A stretch of 64,000 bases of DNA from contig JAKAFW010000012.1 in assembly GCA_021817845.1 (NCBI GenBank), positions 1 to 64,000 on the forward strand. Direction: 5' to 3'. A program made the position numbers and the translations under genes. Origin of the DNA: FEN-1297 sp021817845. GTDB taxonomy: Bacteria > Bacteroidota > Ignavibacteria > Ignavibacteriales > Ignavibacteriaceae. Position 1 is the stretch's first letter. Every line of letters begins with the position of its first letter. Shown in pieces: positions 8,914 to 19,420 of this stretch. A model generated the notes under the pieces. It did not search any database. It saw nothing but the letters and a program-made list of their open reading frames with translations, and was not told the DNA's origin.

Positions 8914-11622
8914 ATGATAAACTTCAAAAAAATAATAGTTGTATTATTTCCTTTATTAATCTCTACGTCTCTTGCGCAGGTAACCCACACAATTTCAGTT
9001 GAATATAAAATTAAAAAGCTTCCTTTTGGACTTACAGAAAGGATTCCCGAGCCGATGCCATCAGTGGCTTTGGCTTTAAGCGGTGGCGGTGCAAGAGGAT
9101 TAGCGCAAATTGGCGTTCTTAAAGCAATTCAAGAAGCAAAAATTCCGGTTAGTTTAATTGTTGGAACAAGCATGGGGAGTATTGTTGGTGGATTATATTC
9201 TGCGGGCTATAGTATTAATCAACTTGATTCTATTGCCGTAAACACAAATTGGGATAATCTTCTTGCTTCAGACAGAGAAACAAATAGGCGAGAGCTTTTT
9301 GTCGATCAAAAAATTTCTGAGGATAAAGCTATCTTTTCTTTAAGACTGAAGGGATTAAGTATTGTCCTTCCCACATCACTAAACAATGGCGAGAAGCTAT
9401 CTAATTATCTAAATATTTTAACTTTTCAAGCCCCTATCCATGTTGATTCGAGCTTTGATGAATTAAGAAAAAACTTCAGAGCAGTTTGTACAAACCTTGT
9501 AAGCGGTGAGCCGGTAGTAATTGGAAGTGGCTCGTTAAGTCAGGCCATGAGGGCGAGTTCAAGTGTTTCTTTTTTCGTTTCACCGGTTAAAATGGATTCA
9601 CTTACGCTTGTAGATGGCGGGCTTGTCGCAAATATTCCCGTAAAGATCGCAAAAAACCTTGGCGGTCAATATATTATTGCGGTTAATACGACCAGCACAC
9701 TTCATTCTAAGGGTGAGCTTTCACTGCCATGGGAAATTGCCGATCAAGTTGTAAGTATACCAATGCAAAAATTAAATGAATCGGAATTAAATTTAGCAAA
9801 TGCCGTTATTACTCCCAAAATTAATAATTATAAAATTAATGATTTCGTACATATCAAGACATTAATTTTAAGGGGTTACCAGGCAGCTCTTCCCGAAATG
9901 AACAAAATAAAATCTCAAATTGATTCCCTATTCAGAAAAAATTTCACAATTAATGACTACTATTTAAAAAATGTTATGCTTACGGGAAACGAATCGGAAT
10001 TAGATAGGCCATATATTCAGAAATATTCAATGAAAGATTCTGTATCAAGTTATGATATTTTAGATGATTTATATTCTATTTATTCTACCGGCAATTATAA
10101 AAACCTTAGTGCACAGGTGACACAATATCAAAAGTATGCTACCGTTAAATTTCTTGCCGAAAAAAATCCCGTAATAAAAAAAATAGACTTAAGCGGCATT
10201 AGTCTTATTAGTGATTCTCTTGCACAAAGCTGTTTAGCGAGGCTTATCGGATTTCCTTACTCAGCGAAGAAAGTAGTCGCAAATTCAATTTCATTAATTA
10301 ATCTTTACCGCAATCTTGGATACTCCCTTGCGGAAATAGAAAAAATTAATTTTGATGCAGAAACCGGGATTCTTTACATTTCTGTAAACGAAGGAAGAAT
10401 TTCCGCAATTGAAATTTCTGGAAACAAAAACACTAGTCGTACAATAATTACACGAGAAATTCCTATTAAAACGGGAGACTATTTCAATTATAATAATATA
10501 AAGCTTGGACTTACCAACCTGCGAAGCACAAATATTTTTGATGATATATATTTTATGGTTAAAGTAGTTAATGGAAACGATGTTCTTGTGGTCAATGTTC
10601 ACGAGAAAGATTCTAGCCTTCTTAGAGTTGGTTTTCGTGTTGATAACGAGAATAAAGCTCAGCTAAGCCTTAATCTGGTTGACGAGAATCTTTTTGGAAG
10701 TGGAACCGAACTTGGACTTCTTCTTTTGGGAAGCTCAAGAAGCAGAGCCTTTGCTATTGAGCATAAATCAAATAGAATTTTCAATACATACCTTACTTAC
10801 AAAATCAATGCATTTTATAAATTTGACGATATTTATAATTACGTGGAAGACCCATCGTCCTCAACATCTAGGTTTCATATTTCATCAAACGGAGAATACA
10901 GGCAAATATTTTACGGCGGTTCAGTTTCTGTAGGAACCCAAGTTGAGCGATTTGGAAATTTGATATTTGAAGGAAAGTATCAGGTTGATCAAGTGAAAAA
11001 CATTAGCAGCTCACCCGTAAACCCATTGAGGACCTCAATAGTTAGCCTTAAAGTTAGCTCAACCATAGATACCCAAAATAAATATCCATATCCAACCAAT
11101 GGAATTTATTTTAAGGGAAGTTATGAAACTGCACAAAATATATTAGGCGGTCAGGTTGGTTTTACAAATATTAATTTTGATTACAAAAATTATTTTACTC
11201 TTGGAACCGTAAACACAATTTCACCAAGATTGATGATGGGATTTGCAGATAGAACCTTGCCATTAAGCGAAGAATATTCACTTGGTGGGCAAAGCACTTT
11301 CTTCGGTATGATGGACAACGAATTTAGGGGGAGGCAAATATTTTTAGCATCTTTAGAATACCGTTACAAACTTCCGTTTCAAATATTTTTTGATACTTAT
11401 TTAAAATGCCGGTATGATTTGGGTTCAACATGGGACGAGCAAGAAGAAATTAGATTTAAAGATTTAAGGCACGGAATCGGAACAACATTATCATTTGATA
11501 CTCCGATTGGACCAGCGGATTTTTCAATCGGCAGGAGTTTTCTTTTTGTAAAAAACCTTCCTGGTAACCCACTTAGCTGGGGAGATTATTATTTCTATTT
11601 TTCAATCGGATATTATTACTAA
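8914..11622 (+). CDS. Patatin-like phospholipase with POTRA and outer-membrane beta-barrel (type Vd-like)
   Basis: A 902-residue protein. Residues 1-22 form a signal peptide ending SLAQ. A patatin domain follows, with the oxyanion motif SGGGARG (56-62), nucleophile Ser86 in GTSMGS and the catalytic Asp near residue 234 in VDGGLVAN. Residues from about 400 to 570 look like POTRA repeats (LSGISLISDSLAQ, ISGNKNTSRTIITREIPIKTGDYFNY), and the rest is a BamA/D15-type barrel with aromatic strand ends and the closing YYFYFSIGYYY. The layout resembles PlpD-type (type Vd) autotransporters, in which a lipase is displayed or released through a fused barrel. Both patatin catalytic residues are present, so it should be active on phospholipid. 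Substrate and release are not known. Confidence 0.88.
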   Translation: MINFKKIIVVLFPLLISTSLAQVTHTISVEYKIKKLPFGLTERIPEPMPSVALALSGGGARGLAQIGVLKAIQEAKIPVSLIVGTSMGSIVGGLYSAGYSINQLDSIAVNTNWDNLLASDRETNRRELFVDQKISEDKAIFSLRLKGLSIVLPTSLNNGEKLSNYLNILTFQAPIHVDSSFDELRKNFRAVCTNLVSGEPVVIGSGSLSQAMRASSSVSFFVSPVKMDSLTLVDGGLVANIPVKIAKNLGGQYIIAVNTTSTLHSKGELSLPWEIADQVVSIPMQKLNESELNLANAVITPKINNYKINDFVHIKTLILRGYQAALPEMNKIKSQIDSLFRKNFTINDYYLKNVMLTGNESELDRPYIQKYSMKDSVSSYDILDDLYSIYSTGNYKNLSAQVTQYQKYATVKFLAEKNPVIKKIDLSGISLISDSLAQSCLARLIGFPYSAKKVVANSISLINLYRNLGYSLAEIEKINFDAETGILYISVNEGRISAIEISGNKNTSRTIITREIPIKTGDYFNYNNIKLGLTNLRSTNIFDDIYFMVKVVNGNDVLVVNVHEKDSSLLRVGFRVDNENKAQLSLNLVDENLFGSGTELGLLLLGSSRSRAFAIEHKSNRIFNTYLTYKINAFYKFDDIYNYVEDPSSSTSRFHISSNGEYRQIFYGGSVSVGTQVERFGNLIFEGKYQVDQVKNISSSPVNPLRTSIVSLKVSSTIDTQNKYPYPTNGIYFKGSYETAQNILGGQVGFTNINFDYKNYFTLGTVNTISPRLMMGFADRTLPLSEEYSLGGQSTFFGMMDNEFRGRQIFLASLEYRYKLPFQIFFDTYLKCRYDLGSTWDEQEEIRFKDLRHGIGTTLSFDTPIGPADFSIGRSFLFVKNLPGNPLSWGDYYFYFSIGYYY

Positions 11623-11637
11623 AAATAGCATCTCAAT

Positions 11638-13107
11638 TTAATTTCCTTTTTGGGCGACAAGGTTGTATAGGTTAATATATTCTTTTGCCGAAGAGTCCCA
11701 TGAAAAATTTTCTTTCATTCCATTGGACTGAATTTTCCTCCAAATAATTTTATCTTCAAATGTTTTTATAGCGCGCTTAACAGCCTCTAAAAGCGAACGG
11801 CTTGAATAATTATTAAAAGAAAACCCGGTACCGCTCTCATCATTTCTTGATTTTCCATCATGCCAATTGCGTACGGTATCAGCAAGCCCACCTGTGTTTC
11901 GTATTATAGGTACTGAACCGTATTTTAAACTATAAATTTGATTTAATCCGCAAGGTTCATATCGCGACGGCATTAAAAACATATCAGAGCCAGCCTCAAC
12001 AAGATGAGAAAGTATATCGCTAAACATAATATATGCTCCGAATTTTTCAGGGTAAGATTTTACTAACCATCTTATAAGGTCTTCAAATTTTTCTTCCCCG
12101 CTGCCAAGTATAATCCACTGCGCATTTAATTTTATAAGATCGTTAATTGCTTCAGCGAAAAGGTCAAATCCCTTTTGCTCAACAATACGGGAGACAATTC
12201 CGATCAATGGAGTTTCTTTTTTGAAAGGCATACCAAATTGTTTGAGAAGATATTCTTTGTTCCTAATTTTTTCTTCCAAGGAATTTACAGAATAATTGAA
12301 AGGAATCTGTACGTCAGTTTCCGGATCCCATGTTGAATAATCAACACCATTGATAATTCCGAAAAGACTTTCCTTCCTTTGAATTAGAATATTTTCCATA
12401 CCGGCTCCGTATTCCCGCGTAAGAATTTCATTAGCGTAAGTTGGGCTGACTGTGGTAATAATATCAGCAAAAGAAATACCAGCTTTCATGAAAGACACAT
12501 CATTATAAAATTCTATCGGCCCGGTTGGATAAAAATATCGTTCGTCAATATCAGCTTTTGCCAGAGCATCTTTTGCAAACTTACCCTGATAGCCAATATT
12601 ATGAATAGTAAAAATCGTGTGGGTATTTTTGAAAAACTTATCCCAAGAATAATTATCTTTTAATAGAAGAGGAATAAGCCCTGTTTGCCAATCGTTGCAG
12701 TGAATTACATCAGGAGCCCAATTAAGACGCTGTAGCGTCTCAATTACGCCTTTTGAAAAAAGAATGAAGCGCTCGTCTTCATCAAAATCATTAGTGTATA
12801 AAAGTGCGCGGTTAAAGTAGTGAGGACAGTCAACAAAGTTGACCTCAACATTAGAATCTGGAAGTTTGCTTTGAAGAATATGTACCGAGCGAATATGTCC
12901 GGCAACTTTAATAGGAATTTCTCCTATTTTCCAATTGTATTTTAGATTGAATTTTATTTCATCAATTGAATAATATTTCGGAATAAATAATTTTACCTCG
13001 CAGCCTAGCTTCTCTAACACACGGGGCAGGGTTCCTGCAACGTCTGCAAGCCCTCCGGTTTTTGCAAAAGGAACAGCTTCCGATGCTACAAAGGCAATTT
13101 TAATCAT
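11638..13107 (-). CDS. glgA: Glycogen synthase (ADP-glucose type)
   Basis: A GT5 glucosyltransferase that extends alpha-1,4-glucan from ADP-glucose. The 489 residues have the N-terminal KTGGLADVAGTLP (16-28) that binds the sugar nucleotide, HNIGYQG and PTYANEI in the first Rossmann half, and the C-terminal SRYEPCGLNQIYSLKYG with the catalytic-face Glu, then GGLADTV. It ends convergently 15 bases from the patatin gene. No other glycogen genes are next to it, so it is apparently transcribed alone. Confidence 0.95.
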   Translation of the reverse strand: MIKIAFVASEAVPFAKTGGLADVAGTLPRVLEKLGCEVKLFIPKYYSIDEIKFNLKYNWKIGEIPIKVAGHIRSVHILQSKLPDSNVEVNFVDCPHYFNRALLYTNDFDEDERFILFSKGVIETLQRLNWAPDVIHCNDWQTGLIPLLLKDNYSWDKFFKNTHTIFTIHNIGYQGKFAKDALAKADIDERYFYPTGPIEFYNDVSFMKAGISFADIITTVSPTYANEILTREYGAGMENILIQRKESLFGIINGVDYSTWDPETDVQIPFNYSVNSLEEKIRNKEYLLKQFGMPFKKETPLIGIVSRIVEQKGFDLFAEAINDLIKLNAQWIILGSGEEKFEDLIRWLVKSYPEKFGAYIMFSDILSHLVEAGSDMFLMPSRYEPCGLNQIYSLKYGSVPIIRNTGGLADTVRNWHDGKSRNDESGTGFSFNNYSSRSLLEAVKRAIKTFEDKIIWRKIQSNGMKENFSWDSSAKEYINLYNLVAQKGN

Positions 13108-13251
13108 GTTTTTTCTTTGTTTTAATACTATTTTGTTAGTGATTATCTACCTTTTAAAATTAGGAATAATTCCGACAAAATATTCCTACCAGATGTTATT
13201 TTTTTGAGAGAGAATAATTATTTTGATAATATAATTTTTAGGAAATAAAAG

Positions 13252-14049
13252 ATGAATAGAGTAAAAAGTGATCTGTCAATATATACTTCGGGAGACAATA
13301 AGAATATTCCAATTATTTTCGTTCACGGTTTTCCATACGACCACGAAATGTGGAATATGCAGGTAATGTCATTGAGCAGCAAATATTTTTGTGTAACATA
13401 CGATATCCGCGGGTTGGGTTCTTCACAAGCGGAAGATGGGCAATTTACAATGGAATCCTTTGTAGATGATTTAGAAAATATTCTTTTGGAGCTTAATTTG
13501 AATAAACCCGTTTTGTGCGGGCTTTCGATGGGGGGGTATATTTCACTTCGCGCGGTTGAAAGGATGGAAGAAAAATTTAGTGCACTAATTTTGTGTGATA
13601 CAAAATCTGAAGCTGACACGAACGAAGCTAAATTGAAAAGAGCTGAAGGCGTAAAAAAAATTAATACTGAAGGATTGGAATCGTTTGTAAAAAGTAGTGT
13701 GCCAAATACTTTTACTTCTGATTCGATAAAAAACTCCAGCATATATCAAGAAATAATGAATAGGTCTTTACGATCAAACCCGTTTGGGGTGAAAGGATGC
13801 TTGCTTGCAATGTCCGGAAGAACCGATACGACGGAATATCTTTCTCAAATAAAAATCCCAACGCTTGTTATTTGCGGTGAAGATGATAAACTATCGCCTC
13901 CCGCATCAATGAAAGAAATGGCAAATAAAATAAAAGGATCAGAGTATGTCTTGGTTCCAAATGCCGCACACATGTCTCCGGTTGAAAATCCTAATTTAGT
14001 AAACAAAGTAATTATAGATTTTATACAAAAGAATTTGAAGAATAACTGA
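13252..14049 (+). CDS. Alpha/beta-fold hydrolase
   Basis: A 265-residue serine hydrolase. It has the oxyanion-region HGFPYDHEMW, the nucleophile elbow GLSMGG with Ser92, an acidic residue in CGEDDKLSP near residue 210 and a histidine in NAAHMSPVENP near 240, so the catalytic triad is complete. The pattern is like the 3-oxoadipate enol-lactonase / pimeloyl-ester esterase group, but the substrate cannot be told from sequence. There is no signal peptide, so it is cytoplasmic. Its stop overlaps the next gene's start by one base (TGATG), implying an operon with the quinone oxidoreductase. Confidence 0.85.
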   Translation: MNRVKSDLSIYTSGDNKNIPIIFVHGFPYDHEMWNMQVMSLSSKYFCVTYDIRGLGSSQAEDGQFTMESFVDDLENILLELNLNKPVLCGLSMGGYISLRAVERMEEKFSALILCDTKSEADTNEAKLKRAEGVKKINTEGLESFVKSSVPNTFTSDSIKNSSIYQEIMNRSLRSNPFGVKGCLLAMSGRTDTTEYLSQIKIPTLVICGEDDKLSPPASMKEMANKIKGSEYVLVPNAAHMSPVENPNLVNKVIIDFIQKNLKNN

Positions 14050-15032
14050 TGATTAATTTTATGAAAGCGATACTTGTTAAATCTGATAAATCACTTACGC
14101 TTGGCGAATTTGAAAAGCCAGTTCCAACCTCAAACCAACTTTTAATAAAAGTTAAAGCCACAGCGCTCAACCGTGCTGACTTGATGCAGCGTGATGGAAA
14201 ATATCCTCCGCCACCAGGCGCAAGCCCGATTCTTGGTTTGGAAATTGCCGGGGTTATAGAGGAGATTGGAAACGAAGTAACTAAATGGCAACGTGGAAAT
14301 AAAATTTTTGGATTAGTCCCTGGCGGAGGCTATGCCGAGTATGCTGTTATCAACGAAGCAATGGCGTTACCCATTCCTCATAATTTAAATTTTATCGAAG
14401 CATCAGCAATACCGGAAGTCTTTTTGACTGCGTATCAAGCGATTGTTTATTACGGAGAAATAAAGACTGGCGAAACACTTCTAATACATGCAGGCGGAAG
14501 CGGCGTTGGAACTGCGGCAATTCAGTTGGCGCGAGAGATAGGAGCTCGTATAATTGTTACTGCTTCGTTTGAGAAGCATAACGCATGCTTGCTGTTAGGT
14601 GCCGGAAACGTAATTGATTATAGGACGAAGGATTTTCAAGATGAAGTAATGGCAATTACAAATAATCAGGGCGTTGATGTTATAATGGATTTCATCGGTG
14701 CACCTTACTTGCAAAAGAATATAGACTGTTTAAAGGTAGATGGAAAACTAATAATGCTTTCTTCGCTCGGAGGGAGCCTGGTTGAAAATTTTGACATGAG
14801 AAAAATTGTCGGGAAACGACTTTCGATTATAGGTTCAGCCTTAAGATCAAGGAGCCTGGATTACCAAATAAAGCTTGTAAAAGAATTTTCCGGATTTGCG
14901 CTTGATAAATTTAGCTCTGGGAAACTAAAACCTGTGGTTGATAAAGTATTCGATTGGAAAGAAGCCGTTACGGCACATCAATATATGGCAGAAAATAAAA
15001 ACACAGGTAAAATTGTTTTGAAGATAGAATAA
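14049..15032 (+). CDS. NAD(P)H quinone oxidoreductase, zinc-independent MDR family (PIG3-like)
   Basis: A 327-residue medium-chain dehydrogenase/reductase. The N-terminal half has the quinone-reductase pattern KATALNRADLMQRDGKYPPPPG; the NADPH-binding half has HAGGSGVGTAAIQLA. The zinc-ligand cysteines of alcohol dehydrogenases are missing, as expected in this branch. Likely reaction: NADPH-dependent reduction of quinones or enones in the cytoplasm. An in-frame ATG twelve bases on (MKAILVKSD) is the other possible start and fits relatives slightly better. It is coupled to the preceding hydrolase. Confidence 0.86.
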   Translation: MINFMKAILVKSDKSLTLGEFEKPVPTSNQLLIKVKATALNRADLMQRDGKYPPPPGASPILGLEIAGVIEEIGNEVTKWQRGNKIFGLVPGGGYAEYAVINEAMALPIPHNLNFIEASAIPEVFLTAYQAIVYYGEIKTGETLLIHAGGSGVGTAAIQLAREIGARIIVTASFEKHNACLLLGAGNVIDYRTKDFQDEVMAITNNQGVDVIMDFIGAPYLQKNIDCLKVDGKLIMLSSLGGSLVENFDMRKIVGKRLSIIGSALRSRSLDYQIKLVKEFSGFALDKFSSGKLKPVVDKVFDWKEAVTAHQYMAENKNTGKIVLKIE

Positions 15033-15074
15033 TTGAAGATTGGTACAAATTATTTCGTTACTGCAAGGGGAATA

Positions 15075-18000
15075 TTAAAAACTTTCTGTTTCCTCAGAAA
15101 TTTCCTTTATTTCTGGAACGTATAGATTCATGATTCTTTTGCAAAAACCAATCAGAAATTCCATTATTTTTTCCGGGGTCTCAAAGGTGTTAGAAATGAT
15201 GAGTTTCATTATATCTTTTCCGGAAGAGGATGTTGCCCGACGCTGCTCAAACTTTACTGTGTTTTTATATTCTTCCATAATAAATTTCATCAACTGCAAA
15301 AACTTGAATTGATAATACTCTTCTTTACGGCTTTCTGGCAATATCAAAGAAATACTTTTTCTTTGAATTATTATTCTTTCAAATAAAGCATAAGAAGCAT
15401 AGTGTTTAAGGACTGCCGAACCAATAAAGCGCTTTACTAGTGTTGGCAGAGGACCAAACCGGTCTATCATCTCTTCCTTTATCTCTTCAGCTTCCGAAAT
15501 ATTTTTGATGGAATATAGGGTTGTATAAAAATTTAATCTATCCATTTGATCCGGCATATAACTGGAGGGAATTCCAATTTCGAAAAATGCATCAATTACC
15601 GGGTCTGTTCTTTCAACCTGTTTTGGTAAGGACTTTTGGGATCCATCCATTGTGGAAAACACATCCTTGAATTCTTGGTATTTCAGCTCTTCCACTGCTT
15701 CGTTTATCATCTTTATATAAAGATCAAAACCGACATCATTAATAAATCCCGATTGTTGTGTCCCTAGTAAATTTCCAGCTCCTCTTATTTCCAAATCACG
15801 CATAGAAATATTAAATCCAGCGCCGACTTCTGTAAACTCTTCGATTGCTTGCAACCGCCTTAATGCTTTTTTTGATATTCCTCCTAATGAAGGGACTATA
15901 AAATAAGCAAACGCTTGCCGGTTAGAACGGCCGACTCTTCCTCTAAGTTGATGAAGTTCTGCAAGGCCAAATCTATCTGCGCGGTTTACAATTATTGTGT
16001 TTACATTCGGAATGTCGATTCCGGATTCTATAATTTTTGTAGATAAAAGGACGTCAAATTTTTTATTTAGAAAACCGTGAATAACATTTTCAAGTTGAGC
16101 GGGTTTCATTTGTCCATGTGCTACGGCAATTTTTAATTCGGGGATATATTTTTGAATGTAGGCGGAAAATTTATCAATCGATTGAATTCTATCATGAATA
16201 ATATAGACTTGTCCGTTGCGTTGCAGCTCGTTTAAAATCCATTCCTTAATTTTGATAATATCCAGCGTCGAAACTTTAGTAGAAATAGATTGACGGTTTG
16301 GCGGGGGTGTAGCAATGATAGATAAATCCCTTGCGCCGAGAAGCGAAAGATTTAGTGTGCGCGGTATTGGCGTTGCTGTTAGCGTTAGAGTATCCACATT
16401 TAACTTTAACGAACGGAGTTTTTCTTTTGTCATAACACCAAAACGATGCTCTTCATCTATAATGAGTAGACCAAGGTCCCTAAATTTTACATCTTTAGAA
16501 ATGAGTCGATGAGTTCCGATTACAACATCAACCTTTCCTTCGGAAAGATCTTTTATTATTTCTGCCTGTTGCTTCTTAGTCTGAAATCTTGAAAGCGCCG
16601 CAACTTTAATAGGAAATTGCGAAAGTCTGTCGGAGAATGTATTGAAATGCTGCTCGGCTAAAATTGTGGTAGGTACAAGCACGGCGGCTTGTTTGCCGTC
16701 CTGCACTGCTTTGAATGCAGCACGCACTGCAATTTCTGTTTTACCAAAGCCAACATCTCCACAGACAAGCCGGTCCATAGGGTTCTCGGCTTCCATATCA
16801 TTTTTAACCTCTTCACATACCTTTTCCTGGTCCGGAGTATCTTCATAAAAAAACGAAGCTTCTAATTCTTTTTGCCAGACAGTATCCGGACTAAACTGAT
16901 AACCTTTTGTTGCTTTGCGTTTTGCATAAAGTTCGATTAATTCTCTCGCAGCTTCTTTTATTTTTTTCTTTGCGCGGGCTTTTGTGTTTACCCATTCAGA
17001 AGTCCCTAGGGTTGATAGCGTGGGGGCTAAGACGCCATCCGCGGACTCGTTTGAAGAATACTTTTTTACTAAAGTTAGATAATTTAAGTTAACGTAAACA
17101 ATGCCGCCGGCGTTGTATAGAATTTTCATGGACTCTTGTTTTACATCGCCTATCGTAATCGTTTCTAAGCCAACATACTTTCCTATTCCGTAGTTTTCGT
17201 GAACAACGAAATCACCGCGGTTAATAGAAGCGAATTTTTTTGATTTAGATTTTTTATACTTCTTTCCGGTTGATATTTTAGTACGGTAGGGTTTATTGAA
17301 AATCTGATAATCCGATAGAAGTAAAATCTTTTCCTTATGATGTACAAACCCAGATTTAATCGGAAGCGTTAGGATTTTCACCTTACCCAAACCAATGAGA
17401 GTTTCTAATTCGGGTTTAAATTCGCTTAGTAAATCTTTTAATCGTGCTGACTGCAGATCGTTTTCTGAAGTTATAATAATTGTATAATTCCTATTTGCAT
17501 TTTCGGTTAAGACAGTAAAAAGGAATTCATAATTGGAATTGATTGAGGGAACCTCGGTAAAACCAAGATCTATTCTATTAGTAGAAGTAATTAGTTCATT
17601 CTCAACCAGCCACCTAGCATTGGGGTTAAATACATAATCTGAACCTTCTGCCGGAGGTTGTGGTAAAATAATATTGTTAACCTTTTCTACGGGTTCAGGA
17701 AATTCATCTTCATTGAAATCAATTGATTCGGAAGGATTCTCTACTGATTTTTCTTCATCAAACAATATTACTTTTTCTTTCAGAAGATTTTTTAGTTCGA
17801 ATGAAGACGCTAATATTAAGGGATTAGTCAAGTAATCAAAAATATCTACAAGATTGTTTTTGTTTGCAATCTCATTGTTTGAATTTAAGGAACCGGCTAA
17901 AGTAGCGATGGAAATTTCCTCGATAGAGCGCTGGCTTTCCGGATCGAAATATCTAATTGATTCTAAAAAATCTCCGTCAAATTCCAATCGAACAGGATTC

Positions 18001-18545
18001 TTTTCACTGAAAGACCAATAATCGATTATTGATCCGCGCTGTGAATAATCACCCGGAGCTTCAACAAACTTATCTTTCTGATAATTGAGTAAATTCAGAT
18101 ATTCTACTAAATCGTTATAAGTCAAGTCCCCGCCTACTTGAATTTTTGTAGTGTTCCCCTCTATAGTCTTTTTAGCCGGAAATTCACAGTTTAAAAGTTG
18201 GTAAGTAGATACTAAAACGAATCTCTCTCTGCTTAAAATGTCTGTCAATTTTTCTTGGACTGCTTCTGTCTTAAAATCGATTATTGAGATGGTGTGATCT
18301 GACAAACCCAACTCCGAAAGTTCGACTGTAAATTCTGCAGCTGTTTGAACATTGGCCATCAGCACAATTATTTGATGTTCCAATACGGATAAAAGATCTA
18401 CGAGAAGACTTTTAGATGAGCCAAAAAGTGGCGAGATCAAAATTATTGGATTTGTTTTATTTGCGATAAGCGCGGATAAATTTTTTATTGTTCCAATATT
18501 TCTGAACTGAGATTTTATTTTGTCGCCGGAAAAATCATTTGTCAT
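15075..18545 (-). CDS. mfd: Transcription-repair coupling factor Mfd
   Basis: Mfd removes RNA polymerase stalled at lesions and recruits UvrA. The 1156-residue protein shows UvrB-like N-terminal modules, the RNA-polymerase-interaction domain (RGDFVVHENYGIGKYVGL), then an SF2 translocase with Walker A GDVGFGKTE, DEEHRFG in motif II, LTATPIPRT in motif III and QLRGRVGRSNRQAF in motif VI, and the C-terminal TRCF domain. Length and order are standard. It starts 17 bases downstream of the PAP2 gene, so it probably shares a transcript with murQ and that gene. Confidence 0.97.
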   Translation of the reverse strand: MTNDFSGDKIKSQFRNIGTIKNLSALIANKTNPIILISPLFGSSKSLLVDLLSVLEHQIIVLMANVQTAAEFTVELSELGLSDHTISIIDFKTEAVQEKLTDILSRERFVLVSTYQLLNCEFPAKKTIEGNTTKIQVGGDLTYNDLVEYLNLLNYQKDKFVEAPGDYSQRGSIIDYWSFSEKNPVRLEFDGDFLESIRYFDPESQRSIEEISIATLAGSLNSNNEIANKNNLVDIFDYLTNPLILASSFELKNLLKEKVILFDEEKSVENPSESIDFNEDEFPEPVEKVNNIILPQPPAEGSDYVFNPNARWLVENELITSTNRIDLGFTEVPSINSNYEFLFTVLTENANRNYTIIITSENDLQSARLKDLLSEFKPELETLIGLGKVKILTLPIKSGFVHHKEKILLLSDYQIFNKPYRTKISTGKKYKKSKSKKFASINRGDFVVHENYGIGKYVGLETITIGDVKQESMKILYNAGGIVYVNLNYLTLVKKYSSNESADGVLAPTLSTLGTSEWVNTKARAKKKIKEAARELIELYAKRKATKGYQFSPDTVWQKELEASFFYEDTPDQEKVCEEVKNDMEAENPMDRLVCGDVGFGKTEIAVRAAFKAVQDGKQAAVLVPTTILAEQHFNTFSDRLSQFPIKVAALSRFQTKKQQAEIIKDLSEGKVDVVIGTHRLISKDVKFRDLGLLIIDEEHRFGVMTKEKLRSLKLNVDTLTLTATPIPRTLNLSLLGARDLSIIATPPPNRQSISTKVSTLDIIKIKEWILNELQRNGQVYIIHDRIQSIDKFSAYIQKYIPELKIAVAHGQMKPAQLENVIHGFLNKKFDVLLSTKIIESGIDIPNVNTIIVNRADRFGLAELHQLRGRVGRSNRQAFAYFIVPSLGGISKKALRRLQAIEEFTEVGAGFNISMRDLEIRGAGNLLGTQQSGFINDVGFDLYIKMINEAVEELKYQEFKDVFSTMDGSQKSLPKQVERTDPVIDAFFEIGIPSSYMPDQMDRLNFYTTLYSIKNISEAEEIKEEMIDRFGPLPTLVKRFIGSAVLKHYASYALFERIIIQRKSISLILPESRKEEYYQFKFLQLMKFIMEEYKNTVKFEQRRATSSSGKDIMKLIISNTFETPEKIMEFLIGFCKRIMNLYVPEIKEISEETESF

Positions 18546-18562
18546 TTGAAATCAGTGCCAGA

Positions 18563-19420
18563 CTAAAAAGAGTAAGTTATTCCGAGAGAATTCACGGAAT
18601 AATAAAAAGATAAACCGGAATTATTCTTTGAGTTATTTTCATAATTATTTGTAACAAAGTTACCTACAAAATATCCTATTGCTCCGCCGGCAATAACATC
18701 AGAAGTCCAATGAGCATTGTGGTAAATTCTTGAACATGCGACCCAGCCTGCGGCAGTGTAGCAAAGTATTTTTAGAAATATATTATTCGTATTGTTTGCT
18801 AGAACCGTAGACATTGCAAAAGCAACGGTAGAATGGCCGGAAGGGAACGACGTTTCGGCGGCATGTGTATTAAATGGATGGAAGTCTGCTTTGTCTTTGT
18901 AGGTATATGGTCTACTTCTCCCAATGAGAGATTTTAGAACTGAGGTGATTACGCCCGCGTAACCAACAGCTTCAATTGTTTGTACTCCTATTTTTCTAAC
19001 GTCGGGATTGTTAAAAAAAAGTCCATAGCCATAAATACCGGCAATTCCATATAGCGTATAGCCGCTTCCATATATATTATCAATAGAAAATATTTTACTA
19101 TCAAGAGGGGTTACATTTCTTTGAGAAAACGAGTGAAGATTATAATCAACAGAATAGCCGATTCCGATTGCGGCGACAGTTTCTGCTAAATCCCAGGCCT
19201 TAGTTTCATTGAAGGTAGTAAAGCTTGTGGCAAGGTCACCGCCCATATTCAATACTTGTAAGACATCATTCTTTGCGTTTGTAATAATTTGAGCATGGGC
19301 GAAAGGCTGAATTAAAAACAGCAATGCAAAAAGTAGTGTATTAATCTTTTTCAATATTAATTTTCTAATTTGTTTATAGATAGGGGAATTAAATTTATTC
19401 TTGAATCGCTTTGCGCACAA
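18563..19420 (-). CDS. PAP2-family membrane-associated phosphatase, exported
   Basis: The three phosphatase motifs are all present: KSLIGRSRP, then FPSGHST, then SRIYHNAHWTSDV. The active-site histidines and arginine are therefore intact. Such enzymes dephosphorylate lipid phosphates, often undecaprenyl pyrophosphate. A hydrophobic signal region (INTLLFALLFLIQPFAHAQ) precedes the domain. The longest frame begins at 19420 and overlaps murQ by 26 bases; a TTG at 19354 would give a cleaner signal peptide (MKKINTLLFALLFLI) without overlap and may be the true start. Position after murQ fits a role in cell-wall precursor recycling (inference). Confidence 0.85.
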   Translation of the reverse strand: MCAKRFKNKFNSPIYKQIRKLILKKINTLLFALLFLIQPFAHAQIITNAKNDVLQVLNMGGDLATSFTTFNETKAWDLAETVAAIGIGYSVDYNLHSFSQRNVTPLDSKIFSIDNIYGSGYTLYGIAGIYGYGLFFNNPDVRKIGVQTIEAVGYAGVITSVLKSLIGRSRPYTYKDKADFHPFNTHAAETSFPSGHSTVAFAMSTVLANNTNNIFLKILCYTAAGWVACSRIYHNAHWTSDVIAGGAIGYFVGNFVTNNYENNSKNNSGLSFYYSVNSLGITYSF

